Of a stretch of 64,000 nt of DNA, positions 44,583 to 52,796 are shown in pieces. Both the position numbers and the translations under genes were made by a program. The first letter of the stretch is position 1; each line of letters begins with the position of its first letter. The notes under the pieces are model-generated. The model ran no database searches and had not been told where the DNA came from. It was given only the letters and a program-made list of their open reading frames with translations. Source of the stretch: Megasphaera vaginalis (ex Bordigoni et al. 2020) (GTDB lineage: Bacteria > Bacillota > Negativicutes > Veillonellales > Megasphaeraceae); contig NZ_OEQB01000002.1 in NCBI RefSeq assembly GCF_900240295.1, positions 186,001 through 250,000 of the forward strand, given 5' to 3'.

Positions 44583-44627
44583 AGTAATACTGACATATTT
44601 ATAATTTATAAATATGTCAGTATTACT
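44583..44627. promoter_or_regulatory. Perfect inverted repeat 2 upstream of the acyl-CoA operon (22-1-22)
   Basis: Arms of 22 bases (44583-44604 and 44606-44627) around a single T form a 45-base perfect palindrome with the core TGACATATTTATAA. Length and symmetry resemble TetR- or MerR-type operators, or two overlapping dimer sites. It lies about 205 bases before the acyl-CoA dehydrogenase start. An AT-rich promoter region follows. Confidence 0.75.
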
Positions 44628-44832
44628 TTATAAAGGTATGGGCCTGATTATAAAAATATGGAAAGAAAAAACATAGACAAATAATAGACAAAAGAAACTG
44701 CAAAATGGAAAAAATATCATAAATTTTCGGTTAAAAAGTCTAGGAAATGTGCATATTATTCCATGTAAATTTTGCGTAATATGGACATATGGACAAAACA
44801 TATGTACCTGTGAGAAGGAGTTGAACTTGATT

Positions 44833-45966
44833 ATGGTATTAAATGACGATCAGAAAATGATTCAAAAAATGACAAAAGAAATTGCACAGAAAGTTATTGC
44901 CCCCCAAGCGGCTTATTACGATCGGACGGAAGAATTCCCTTGGGAAAATGTCAAGAAACTGAGTGAGATGGGGTTCATGGGCATGGCTGTTCCCGAAATT
45001 TATGATGGCGCTGAAATGGATATGGTTTCCAGTGTTGCAGCATTGGAAGAAATATCAAAGGCATGTGCATCAACAGGAACTATTATGGCTGTTCATAATT
45101 CGGCAGGGATTTTACCGGTTTTAAATTTTGGTTCTGAAGAACAAAAAAAGGAGTATTTACCTAGACTGGCGACGGGGGATGCTGTTGGTGCATTTGCTTT
45201 GACGGAACCGGGAGCAGGGTCCGATGCGGCGAAGGTGATGACAACGGCTGTTGAGGATAAGGAATGTTATGTATTAAACGGGAGTAAGTGTTTTATTAGT
45301 AACGGAGGAGCGGCGGAAATATTTATTGTATTCGCATCAAAAGACAAAACAAAAGGGGTAAAAGGATTATCTGCCTTTATCGTTGAAAAAGGTGCTCCCG
45401 GTTTTTCTATTGGAAAACATGAAGAAAAAATGGGGATTAGAGCATCTTCCACCGTAGAATTGATTTTCGATAATTGCAGGATCCCTAAAAAAAATCAATT
45501 AGGCAAAGATGGGGAAGGTTTTAAAATTGCAATGGTAACTCTCGATACAGCTCGAATCGGAATTGCTGCGCAGGCTGTAGGTATTGCTGAAGGCGCATAT
45601 CAGGAAGCAGTGGCATATGCAAAAGTAAGAGAACAATTCGGTAAACCGATTTGTTATAACCAAGCCATTGGATTTATGTTAGCGAATATGGCGATTAGCA
45701 TTGAGGCGGCAAGGCAGCTTACTTATCATGCAGCTCAATTGAAAGATAATCGGCAAGCTTTTGGGAAAGAAGCGGCTATGGCTAAAACCTTTGCATCGGA
45801 TGTTGCTGTTCAAGTAGCGTTAGATGCGATTCAGATTATGGGGGGATACGGTTATTCCCGTGAATATCCTGTAGAAAGAATGCTTCGAGATGCAAAAATC
45901 ACACAAATATATGAAGGTACAAACCAGATTCAACGAGTTGTAATTAGTCGTTCGATCTTACAATAG
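44833..45966 (+). CDS. Acyl-CoA dehydrogenase (CaiA/butyryl-CoA dehydrogenase type)
   Basis: 377 residues, normal length. Motifs are AFALTEPGAGSDAAKV and CYVLNGSKCFISNGG for FAD and substrate contact, the catalytic glutamate region QIMGGYGYSREYPVERMLRDAKI, and the C-terminal IYEGTNQIQRVVI. The enzyme oxidises or reduces the alpha-beta bond of a short acyl-CoA. It heads an operon with a CaiB/BaiF CoA-transferase, a crotonase and a permease. The start is the ATG at 44833 after AGAAGGAG; the longer frame (44749) adds non-family sequence. Base composition is clearly more AT-rich than genes before 44200. Confidence 0.93.
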   Translation: MVLNDDQKMIQKMTKEIAQKVIAPQAAYYDRTEEFPWENVKKLSEMGFMGMAVPEIYDGAEMDMVSSVAALEEISKACASTGTIMAVHNSAGILPVLNFGSEEQKKEYLPRLATGDAVGAFALTEPGAGSDAAKVMTTAVEDKECYVLNGSKCFISNGGAAEIFIVFASKDKTKGVKGLSAFIVEKGAPGFSIGKHEEKMGIRASSTVELIFDNCRIPKKNQLGKDGEGFKIAMVTLDTARIGIAAQAVGIAEGAYQEAVAYAKVREQFGKPICYNQAIGFMLANMAISIEAARQLTYHAAQLKDNRQAFGKEAAMAKTFASDVAVQVALDAIQIMGGYGYSREYPVERMLRDAKITQIYEGTNQIQRVVISRSILQ

Positions 45967-45978
45967 GGAGGAGATAGT

Positions 45979-47217
45979 ATGCTGCAACCTTTAAAAGGCG
46001 TTACAGTTATTGATTTAACGTATTTTGTCGCAGGTCCTGGAGCTGCGAAAATTTTAGCGGACTGGGGGGCCGATGTTATTAAAGTGGAACCTCCGTTTGG
46101 CGACCCGATTAGAACTTCAGGAACATCGCTTCAAGCGCCGATTGAAGAAGACTGCAACCCCTTATATGCCGCTTTTAACTCAAACAAGAGAGGCTTGGCT
46201 CTTGATTTGAAAAATGAAGCAGGTAAGGCGGTCCTCAATAAATTGCTTACAACTGCCGATGTTTTTTTATCCAGCTATCGGACGGGAGCCTTAAAAAGAT
46301 TGGGGCTGGACTATGAAACACTTCATGAAAAGTATCCTCATCTTATTTGGGCTCAATTAAACGGATATGGTGACTTTGGGCCGGTGAAAGATAATCCGGG
46401 GTTTGATGTTGTGGCTTTTTGGGCGAGGAGTGGAGCGATGATTGACTTTCCTGAAAAGGAGACATCGCCTATTAACGCTCCATACGGGTTTGGTGATGCA
46501 ACAACTGCATGTTCTTTGGCGGGGGGGATTGCAGGCGCACTGTATCAGAAGGAAAAAACCGGTAAAGGGTGTAAGGTTATGACCTCTCTTTACGGTCAAG
46601 CGATTTGGAACAATGCCGCCTTGGTTATGGCTACACAATATGGTGATGAATATCCTAAAACGAGGAAAAATCCAATGTCGCCGGTGATGGATAGCTTCCA
46701 ATGTTCTGATGGAAAATGGATTTATATGAGCATTTTACAACATGACCGCTATTATAACACTTTGATGAAAGATGTTATTGACCGCCCGGATTTAGTCGAT
46801 GATCCTCGTTTTGCCAAAGCTGTTGACGGGAAAAAGAATGCTGTCGAGTTAGTGGAAATTATTAGCCAAGGATTTGCTAAATATACACAAGCAGAAATGG
46901 CTAAAAGGCTACATGATGCCGATATTGCATATGATTGCATTCAGCATGTCAAAGATACATTAAATGATCCACAAGCGTTAGAGAACCAGTATATTGTGCC
47001 AATAAAAAACTTTGATGGCAGTGAAACGAAACAAGCGATGACACCTGTGAGATTTTGTGATATTGAACCAACAACTCCAGTTGATATTGCACCGACAGTA
47101 GAACTTTTAGCACCCAAAATTGGCCAAGATTCCGTAGCAATTTTGAAGGAATATGGGTATGCTGATGAGGACATTGATGAACTGGTTCAAATTGGCGCTG
47201 TATTTACAGCTAAATAA
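45979..47217 (+). CDS. CaiB/BaiF-family (class III) CoA-transferase
   Basis: 412 residues. Family features are GVTVIDLTYFVAGPGAAKILADWGADVIKVEPP at the start, read in part as ADWGADVIKVEPPFGDPIR with the catalytic-site aspartate expected after NPGFDVVAFWARSG, and the conserved FNSNKRGLALDLK. Class III enzymes move CoA between carboxylic acids, as CaiB does for carnitine/crotonobetaine. Here it should activate the acid brought in by the permease at 48088. Starts 12 bases after the dehydrogenase stop, RBS GGGAGGAG. Confidence 0.93.
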   Translation: MLQPLKGVTVIDLTYFVAGPGAAKILADWGADVIKVEPPFGDPIRTSGTSLQAPIEEDCNPLYAAFNSNKRGLALDLKNEAGKAVLNKLLTTADVFLSSYRTGALKRLGLDYETLHEKYPHLIWAQLNGYGDFGPVKDNPGFDVVAFWARSGAMIDFPEKETSPINAPYGFGDATTACSLAGGIAGALYQKEKTGKGCKVMTSLYGQAIWNNAALVMATQYGDEYPKTRKNPMSPVMDSFQCSDGKWIYMSILQHDRYYNTLMKDVIDRPDLVDDPRFAKAVDGKKNAVELVEIISQGFAKYTQAEMAKRLHDADIAYDCIQHVKDTLNDPQALENQYIVPIKNFDGSETKQAMTPVRFCDIEPTTPVDIAPTVELLAPKIGQDSVAILKEYGYADEDIDELVQIGAVFTAK

Positions 47218-47232
47218 AGGAGAGAAGATAAA

Positions 47233-48024
47233 ATGGAACTGTCTCAGTTGAATAATATACTTTTTGAAGTAGAGGAAGACATTGCCACAATCACAATTAA
47301 TCGACCGAAGGCTTTAGATGCGTTAAATCCCGAAACGGTGATGGAATTAGGAGCCTGTATTGATGTTTTAGAGAAGGATAAGTCCGTTAAAGTCGTCGTT
47401 ATTACAGGTGGGGGCAATAAATCTTTTGTTGCGGGAGCGGATATAGTCGCTATGTCGACGATGAATTCCATTGAAGGTCGAGATTTTGGTAAACTGGCTC
47501 AAGATACTTTTACGCGGATTGAAAATTTGCCGCAACCGGTTATTGCAGCTGTGAATGGATATGCATTAGGTGGCGGCTGTGAATTGGCGTGTGCTTGTGA
47601 TTTTCGCTATGCATCGGAAAATGCGAAGTTTGGGCAACCTGAGGTTGGTCTTGGTGTTACGCCTGGATTTGGAGGAACACAACGATTACCAAGAGTTGTC
47701 GGTAGAGGATACGGCAAAGAATTAATTTATACCGCCAAATTGATTAATGCTGAAGAAGCCTATCGCATTGGATTAGTTAATTTAGTGGTTCCGCAAGAAA
47801 ATTTAATGAAGGAAGTAATAAAAACGGCAAAACTAATTGCTTCAAAAGGCAAAATTGCTGTGCAATTATCAAAAGCTGCTATCAACAGAGGCATTAATTG
47901 TGATGTTATTACAGGTATCGCTTACGAAGATGAAGTTTTTGCTATCTGTTTTGCTACGGCAGACCAAAAAGAGGGCATGGGAGCTTTTGTGCAAAAAAGA
48001 GAGCCGCACTTCATTGGAAAATAA
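47233..48024 (+). CDS. Enoyl-CoA hydratase/crotonase-family protein
   Basis: 263 residues. The oxyanion-hole segments are KSFVAGADIVAMSTM and NGYALGGGCELACACDFRYA, and GQPEVGLGVTPGFGGTQRLPRVVG contains the catalytic-glutamate region of crotonases. It would add or remove water at the double bond of an enoyl-CoA, pairing with the dehydrogenase upstream. RBS AAAGGAGAG, 15-base gap to the CoA-transferase. Confidence 0.93.
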   Translation: MELSQLNNILFEVEEDIATITINRPKALDALNPETVMELGACIDVLEKDKSVKVVVITGGGNKSFVAGADIVAMSTMNSIEGRDFGKLAQDTFTRIENLPQPVIAAVNGYALGGGCELACACDFRYASENAKFGQPEVGLGVTPGFGGTQRLPRVVGRGYGKELIYTAKLINAEEAYRIGLVNLVVPQENLMKEVIKTAKLIASKGKIAVQLSKAAINRGINCDVITGIAYEDEVFAICFATADQKEGMGAFVQKREPHFIGK

Positions 48025-48025
48025 C

Positions 48026-48065
48026 TATATGTATAGGAGAGTGCATGCCCTCTCCTATACATATA
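48026..48065 (+). other. Perfect intergenic hairpin between the crotonase and permease genes
   Basis: Arms of 16 bases (48026-48041 and 48050-48065) with the loop TGCATGCC. Sequence after it is AAAAACTAAAGG, not a T-run, so it is not a standard terminator. The right arm ends about 7 bases before the permease RBS (AAAGGTGGTG). It may stabilise the upstream mRNA or lower permease translation. Confidence 0.8.
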
Positions 48066-48087
48066 AAAACTAAAGGTGGTGTAATCA

Positions 48088-49485
48088 ATGGAAGTTTTAA
48101 TGATTATTATCAGCTTGGCCTTATTAGTAACAATTGCATATCGTGGCTTTTCCGTTATTCTATTTGCCCCTGTTTGCGCATTGGTGGCGGCTAGTATGGC
48201 CAATTATCATTTATTGCCTGGATATACAGAATTGTTTATGGGTAAAGCGGTTGTATTTGTTAAATCCTTCTTTCCTGTTTTTTTACTAGGTGCAGTTTTT
48301 GGTAAGATAATGGAAGAGACAGGGATGGCACGGAGCATTGCTGGGATCGTTATTAAAAAACTGGGTAAGGATAAAGCTATCTTATCAGTTTTGGCAGTAT
48401 GTGTTATTTTAGCGTATGGAGGCGTTAGTGTTTACGTAGCCGTTTTTGCAATTTATCCTTTTGCCGCAGCTGTGTTTAAAGAGGCGAATATACCTAAGAA
48501 GTTAATTCCGGCAGTACTGGTAGCGGGCCTTCTGACGATGGTTATGGATTCAGCGCCAGGGACACCTCAGTTGCAAAATATTATTCCTACCGTTTACTTG
48601 GGAACGACTATTTATGCCGCTCCTATTTTAGGCACGATTTGCGGTACAGCGACTTTGGTCCTTTGTTATTTATATTTGAATTGGAGACGTAAAGTGGCTG
48701 AGAAAACAGGGGAAGGATATGGGAACCATACGTTAAATGAAACCATCGTAGATCCCGATCAACCTACTCCTCCATGGTATTTATCCGTTTTGCCTTTAAT
48801 TACGGTGTTAGGAGTTAGTTTCTATTTATCATTTGTTTTTACTTGGGATACAACATTAGTTGAACCATTCCAAAAAATGGGACTTCCTTTGACTGCTAAA
48901 AGTGTAAAAAATGTTGTATCTATTTGGTCGCTCATTATAGGTCTTTTAGTGGCTATTATCTTGGCATGCGTGTTAGGTAGAAAGTTTATGTCAAAGAGTG
49001 TAAGCATGAAAGCGGCCTTAAATGCAGGAGCGATTGGGTCTCTATTGGCGATTATGAATACGGCATCTGAAGTCGGGTATGGTAGCGTGATATCATCATT
49101 GCCGGGGTTTACCGAAATTGCCAATTCGTTGTATGGCATTGGGGCCGGTATGCCGTTGGTAAATGTTGCCATTATGGTAAATGTGTTAGCTGCAATTACC
49201 GGATCGGCAACCGGCGGACTTGGTATAGCTTTAGAAATATTCAGTCAGCACTGGCTGGAAACAACTGCTGCGGCAGGTATACCGGCAGAGGTTGTTCATC
49301 GCATTGCTTCTATGGCTGCCGGAGGGATGGATACATTACCTCATAATGGCGCCATTATCACGACGTTAGCGATTTGTGGGTTAACTCATAAAGAATCATA
49401 CAAGGACATTTTCGGAGTAACCTTATTGAAGTTTGCTATGGCGTTTGTAGCAGTGTTTTTATATATGTTAACGGGAATTGTTTAG
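48088..49485 (+). CDS. GntP-family permease (H+:carboxylate/hydroxyacid symporter)
   Basis: 465 residues with about 12-14 membrane helices. Features of the GntP/ArsB-like ion transporter family include FFPVFLLGAVFGKIMEETGMA, ILAYGGVSVYVAVFAIYPF and the late AAGGMDTLPHNGAIITTLAI. GntP members carry gluconate, idonate or 3-hydroxybutyrate with protons. It is the transport partner of the acyl-CoA genes upstream, in place of the betaine-type carrier of true cai operons, so the substrate is probably an uncharged-head hydroxy or unsaturated acid (inference). Confidence 0.9.
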   Translation: MEVLMIIISLALLVTIAYRGFSVILFAPVCALVAASMANYHLLPGYTELFMGKAVVFVKSFFPVFLLGAVFGKIMEETGMARSIAGIVIKKLGKDKAILSVLAVCVILAYGGVSVYVAVFAIYPFAAAVFKEANIPKKLIPAVLVAGLLTMVMDSAPGTPQLQNIIPTVYLGTTIYAAPILGTICGTATLVLCYLYLNWRRKVAEKTGEGYGNHTLNETIVDPDQPTPPWYLSVLPLITVLGVSFYLSFVFTWDTTLVEPFQKMGLPLTAKSVKNVVSIWSLIIGLLVAIILACVLGRKFMSKSVSMKAALNAGAIGSLLAIMNTASEVGYGSVISSLPGFTEIANSLYGIGAGMPLVNVAIMVNVLAAITGSATGGLGIALEIFSQHWLETTAAAGIPAEVVHRIASMAAGGMDTLPHNGAIITTLAICGLTHKESYKDIFGVTLLKFAMAFVAVFLYMLTGIV

Positions 49486-49497
49486 AAAAAATCAAAT

Positions 49498-49543
49498 AAA
49501 AGGCGCTGCTTTTATAAAATTTAAATAAAAGTAGTGCCTTTTG
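49498..49543 (+). terminator. Terminator after the GntP permease
   Basis: AAAAGGCGCTGCTTTTAT pairs with ATAAAAGTAGTGCCTTTT (two wobble pairs), followed by GTTG. It ends the acyl-CoA operon. Confidence 0.75.
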
Positions 49544-49545
49544 TT

Positions 49546-49964
49546 GTACATGAAACCCATTCGGGAAGAAAAACTGCGCCGTCTACAGGGCAATACGGGA
49601 GCGTGCAGAGGGTATGATACGATGCATTATGCATTTTTTATATATAGAATATAGCAGGGAAAGTTAACGGTGTTTATCCGTTTACAATATGGAGGCGGAT
49701 GGCTTGTATATATACTGAAAGAGAGGGATAACTTAAGGGGCGATATATTGAATTGGCCGCGAAAATAATATTATGCCAAAAGTTAAAAATATGCGGCGTT
49801 GTTTTATATAATTCCTCCTTGTTTTATAGAATAATAAAATCTATGGATCGGATTAATCTTTCAAATATCGATATGAAAGGTGGGAGGACTGTCTGTTTAA
49901 GTTGTTGACCAGAATTTAATATATTGTGTTCATATGATAAACTATAAAGGAGAGGAGGGGTAAA
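49546..49964. other. Gene-free AT-rich stretch before the 492-residue regulator
   Basis: About 420 bases hold no credible gene. Possible promoter elements for the next gene occur near its end: TTGACC at about 49904 and AT-rich hexamers around 49925-49938. The strong RBS AAAGGAGAGGAGGGG lies just before the start. No repeat or riboswitch core recognised. Confidence 0.5.
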
Positions 49965-51443
49965 GTGAATGATTATGCAGAAGGGTTAAAGGAGTTATTA
50001 GAATTCGTTAATATAAGGTATAGTGTATTATCAAAAGAGATCGGTTATGATTTATCGTATGTCAGCAAATGGGTAACAGGAGCCAGATTACCTGCTGCTA
50101 AAAATGTCGATTTAATCAATCAAAAAATAGCTAATGCAGTTACGTTGGTTACGATAAAATTGAAATTAAGTGAAGAACTTAAAAAACGGTTTTTAGATTC
50201 TAAGCATATTTCCGATCAGGATTTAGAATTTGAGATATATCAATATTTGAGTAATCGATATAGACGGTCTATTGGAACCAAAAAAAACAAGCAGGCGATA
50301 GAAACTGAGCATACAAATAAATCGGCTATTGGTGTTACTGATTGTCAGGTATTAATTTCTAATGTCATTGATACCTGTCTAGGTAATGAAGCTGCCGAAA
50401 TAGATATATTGATTACCGGTGATTTTATTAGTTTGATGCAAAATAAATTTTGGAGTACTTTTTATCGGGAATCATTAAAAAAGTGTTTTTGTAAGATAGA
50501 TTTATTGATCAATTTTGAACGTTTAAAGGATGATCCGGTTTCTCATATGGGAGATTTGTTCCAGTGCCTTAATGACTTTTTGGACTTTGATTTTACGATT
50601 CATGAAAAAATATCGGATCAATATAGCAATATTATCGTAATAAAAAATAAAGCGGTAATTTATTATTACTTAAATGTAGAAGGATATATTGATTTGTGTT
50701 CGGTGATTACCGATTCGGAACAAGTGGCTGTGATTTTTGAAAAATGCAGATCATTTATGGCGACATTGCCGGTAGTATTGAAGCCTAAGAAAACGTTGGG
50801 CATGGAACGTTTTGGATATAGGGATACATTCTATACATCAGATGAATTTTTCTTTTTTTGTGTAAACGGATTTGAGTTTTTATTGCCTGATAAGGTGTTT
50901 GATTCGATGTTATTAAAAGCTAAAATGGGAGATTTGGATCCGGCTACTGAAGAATGGGTCGAACGTGTTAGGGCTATTTGGGAAAATTTGATGGTAAGAG
51001 TATCATTGCGATTTATGTTGCCGACAAATTCCATTATCCGATTTTTAGAGACGGGGGATATTCAGCTTACTGATTTTTCCTACCAATTAACACCGGAAGA
51101 AAGGCGAGATCATGTTAAAAATATTTTAGAGGTTATGAAATTGAACCCTAATATTACGTTCGGTGTGTTATTACCGACAACAGAAAAATACAGCGGAACT
51201 AATTTTACGAATCTTTCATTTAATACGAATTATTCCACTGGATTTTTGAAGAAAAATTTGCACTATATACATCGCAGCACAAATCCTATCTATTTTATTA
51301 ATAATCCCTTACTACTACAATATTTTCAGCAGTTTTTTGAACATCAGAGAAAAAGCAGACATTATAAAGAATATACTGTTGATCAATTAGCTAAATTGTA
51401 TGATCAATATAAATTTTTAATGGATTTTCTTTTTGAAAAATGA
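49965..51443 (+). CDS. Large protein with N-terminal XRE-like helix-turn-helix; function unknown
   Basis: 492 residues from a GTG. The first 60 residues resemble a Cro/C1-type helix-turn-helix (SVLSKEIGYDLSYVSKWVTGARLP). The remaining 430 residues fit no family I know. They look like a soluble alpha/beta protein with no membrane helices or enzyme motif. Codon use is AT-rich like the four genes before it. As the only DNA-binding candidate in the AT-rich island, it may regulate the acyl-CoA operon by sensing its substrate in the large C-terminal part. That is inference; it could equally be an orphan regulator. Confidence 0.8.
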   Translation: MNDYAEGLKELLEFVNIRYSVLSKEIGYDLSYVSKWVTGARLPAAKNVDLINQKIANAVTLVTIKLKLSEELKKRFLDSKHISDQDLEFEIYQYLSNRYRRSIGTKKNKQAIETEHTNKSAIGVTDCQVLISNVIDTCLGNEAAEIDILITGDFISLMQNKFWSTFYRESLKKCFCKIDLLINFERLKDDPVSHMGDLFQCLNDFLDFDFTIHEKISDQYSNIIVIKNKAVIYYYLNVEGYIDLCSVITDSEQVAVIFEKCRSFMATLPVVLKPKKTLGMERFGYRDTFYTSDEFFFFCVNGFEFLLPDKVFDSMLLKAKMGDLDPATEEWVERVRAIWENLMVRVSLRFMLPTNSIIRFLETGDIQLTDFSYQLTPEERRDHVKNILEVMKLNPNITFGVLLPTTEKYSGTNFTNLSFNTNYSTGFLKKNLHYIHRSTNPIYFINNPLLLQYFQQFFEHQRKSRHYKEYTVDQLAKLYDQYKFLMDFLFEK

Positions 51444-51452
51444 GCAGCCTAT

Positions 51453-51481
51453 TTGACAATGAATATCAGTCGGTTTATACT
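51453..51481 (+). promoter_or_regulatory. Promoter of the TPP riboswitch-cytX unit
   Basis: TTGACA (51453-51458), a spacer of exactly 17 bases, TATACT (51476-51481). It starts 10 bases after the upstream stop codon. Confidence 0.85.
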
Positions 51482-51485
51482 GTGA

Positions 51486-51580
51486 GTGACGATTAAGGGG
51501 AGCGCGATCACTGCTGAGAGGAAGACGAACTTCGACCCTAGAACCTGATGCGGATAATGCCGCCGTAGGAACAGTAAGTA
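51486..51580 (+). ncRNA. TPP (THI-box) riboswitch
   Basis: It contains the diagnostic blocks in order: AAGGGGAGC, CTGCTGAGAGG, GACCCTAGAACCTGATGCGG and ATAATGCCGCCGTAGGAAC. The RNA binds thiamine pyrophosphate. A terminator hairpin follows directly, so when TPP is plentiful transcription should stop before cytX. Boundaries are approximate. Confidence 0.95.
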
Positions 51581-51590
51581 TACTTAGTGA

Positions 51591-51618
51591 GAGCATCTCT
51601 GTGATGCTCTTTTTTTTG
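51591..51618 (+). terminator. Expression-platform terminator of the TPP riboswitch
   Basis: GAGCATC (51591-51597) pairs with GATGCTC (51603-51609), followed by eight Ts, between the aptamer and the cytX RBS. Confidence 0.92.
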
Positions 51619-51636
51619 TGAAGGAGAACATGTGTC

Positions 51637-52794
51637 ATGGAAACAGAAAAGACTTCAGTTTGGAATAATGGGCTCTTATGGTTCGGCGCCGGTATTTCCA
51701 TTGCCGAAATATTAACGGGAATGCTGTTGGCTCCTTTAGGGTTTGCTGAAGGGAGCGCGGCAATTTTGATCGGCCATGTTATCGGCGGCGCCGTTATGTA
51801 TTATGCCGGACTTATCGGTGCACGTACCGGCAAAAGTGCGATGGAAACGGTGCAAATTTCCTTCGGGCAAAAGGGGGCGCTTCTTTTTGCCGGACTCAAT
51901 GTCATTCAGCTTGTCGGCTGGACTGCCGTCATGGTGGCCAGTGCCGCCGTTGCCGCGAATACAATCGCCGGCACGGGAACTTCGTTTTGGAGTGTGATCA
52001 TCGGCGCGTTCATCGCTTTGTGGATTCTTTTGGGTTTGAAGAACCTGGGAAAACTCAACGGGGTGGTCATGGCCGCTTTATTGTTGCTCACGATCGTTTT
52101 GAGTGGTGTCGTTTTTCATGGCGATGTGTCGCCGTCTGCAGGTGATATGACGTTTGGAGGCGCCGTCGAGCTGGCTGTTGCCATGCCGCTTTCATGGCTG
52201 CCGGTCATTTCCGATTATACGCGGACGGCAAAACGGCCGCAGCTAGCTACGGCGGCAAGCTGCGGCGCATATTTTGTTGCCAGTTGCTGGATGTTTCTGA
52301 TCGGTATGGGTGCGGCTTTATACACCGGACAGGAGGATATTGCCGCAGTTATGGTTGAAGCCGGATTAGGTGCGGCGGGGATTTTGATCGTTTTGCTGTC
52401 GACGGTTACGACGACTTTTCTGGATGCCTTTTCCGCCGGTGTCAGCGGTCGGCGATTGCTGCCGCAGTTTTCGGAAAAGGGGTTGGCCTTGATCGCTTGT
52501 GTTGCCGGCGTGGTCTTGGCCATTTTGGCTGATGCAGAACGGTTTCAGGATTTTCTTTACCTCATCGGATCGGTCTTTGCTCCGATGACGGCCATATTGC
52601 TGACCGATTATTTTCTTCTCAAAGAAGATCACGGGGCTTCGGCTGTGAATTGGCTGAATCTCGTTCTCTGGGCAGGCGGATTCTTTCTTTACCGTTTTTT
52701 CCTTGACGTGGAAACGCCGTTGGGCATAACATTTCCTGTCGTCATCATCATTATGGTTATCAGCGCAGCATGCCACAAGGCGCTGCGGCGATAA
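51637..52794 (+). CDS. cytX: Hydroxymethylpyrimidine (thiamine precursor) permease CytX
   Basis: 385 residues, about 12 membrane helices of the NCS1 cytosine/purine permease family. The start (LLWFGAGISIAEILTGMLLAPLG) is characteristic of the CytX branch, which is found behind thiamine riboswitches and takes up hydroxymethylpyrimidine for thiamine salvage. The TPP riboswitch here supports that assignment. The ATG at 51637 is 9 bases from AAGGAGA. Its stop is only 2 bases from the end of the convergent pyruvate kinase gene. Confidence 0.92.
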   Translation: METEKTSVWNNGLLWFGAGISIAEILTGMLLAPLGFAEGSAAILIGHVIGGAVMYYAGLIGARTGKSAMETVQISFGQKGALLFAGLNVIQLVGWTAVMVASAAVAANTIAGTGTSFWSVIIGAFIALWILLGLKNLGKLNGVVMAALLLLTIVLSGVVFHGDVSPSAGDMTFGGAVELAVAMPLSWLPVISDYTRTAKRPQLATAASCGAYFVASCWMFLIGMGAALYTGQEDIAAVMVEAGLGAAGILIVLLSTVTTTFLDAFSAGVSGRRLLPQFSEKGLALIACVAGVVLAILADAERFQDFLYLIGSVFAPMTAILLTDYFLLKEDHGASAVNWLNLVLWAGGFFLYRFFLDVETPLGITFPVVIIIMVISAACHKALRR

Positions 52795-52796
52795 AA

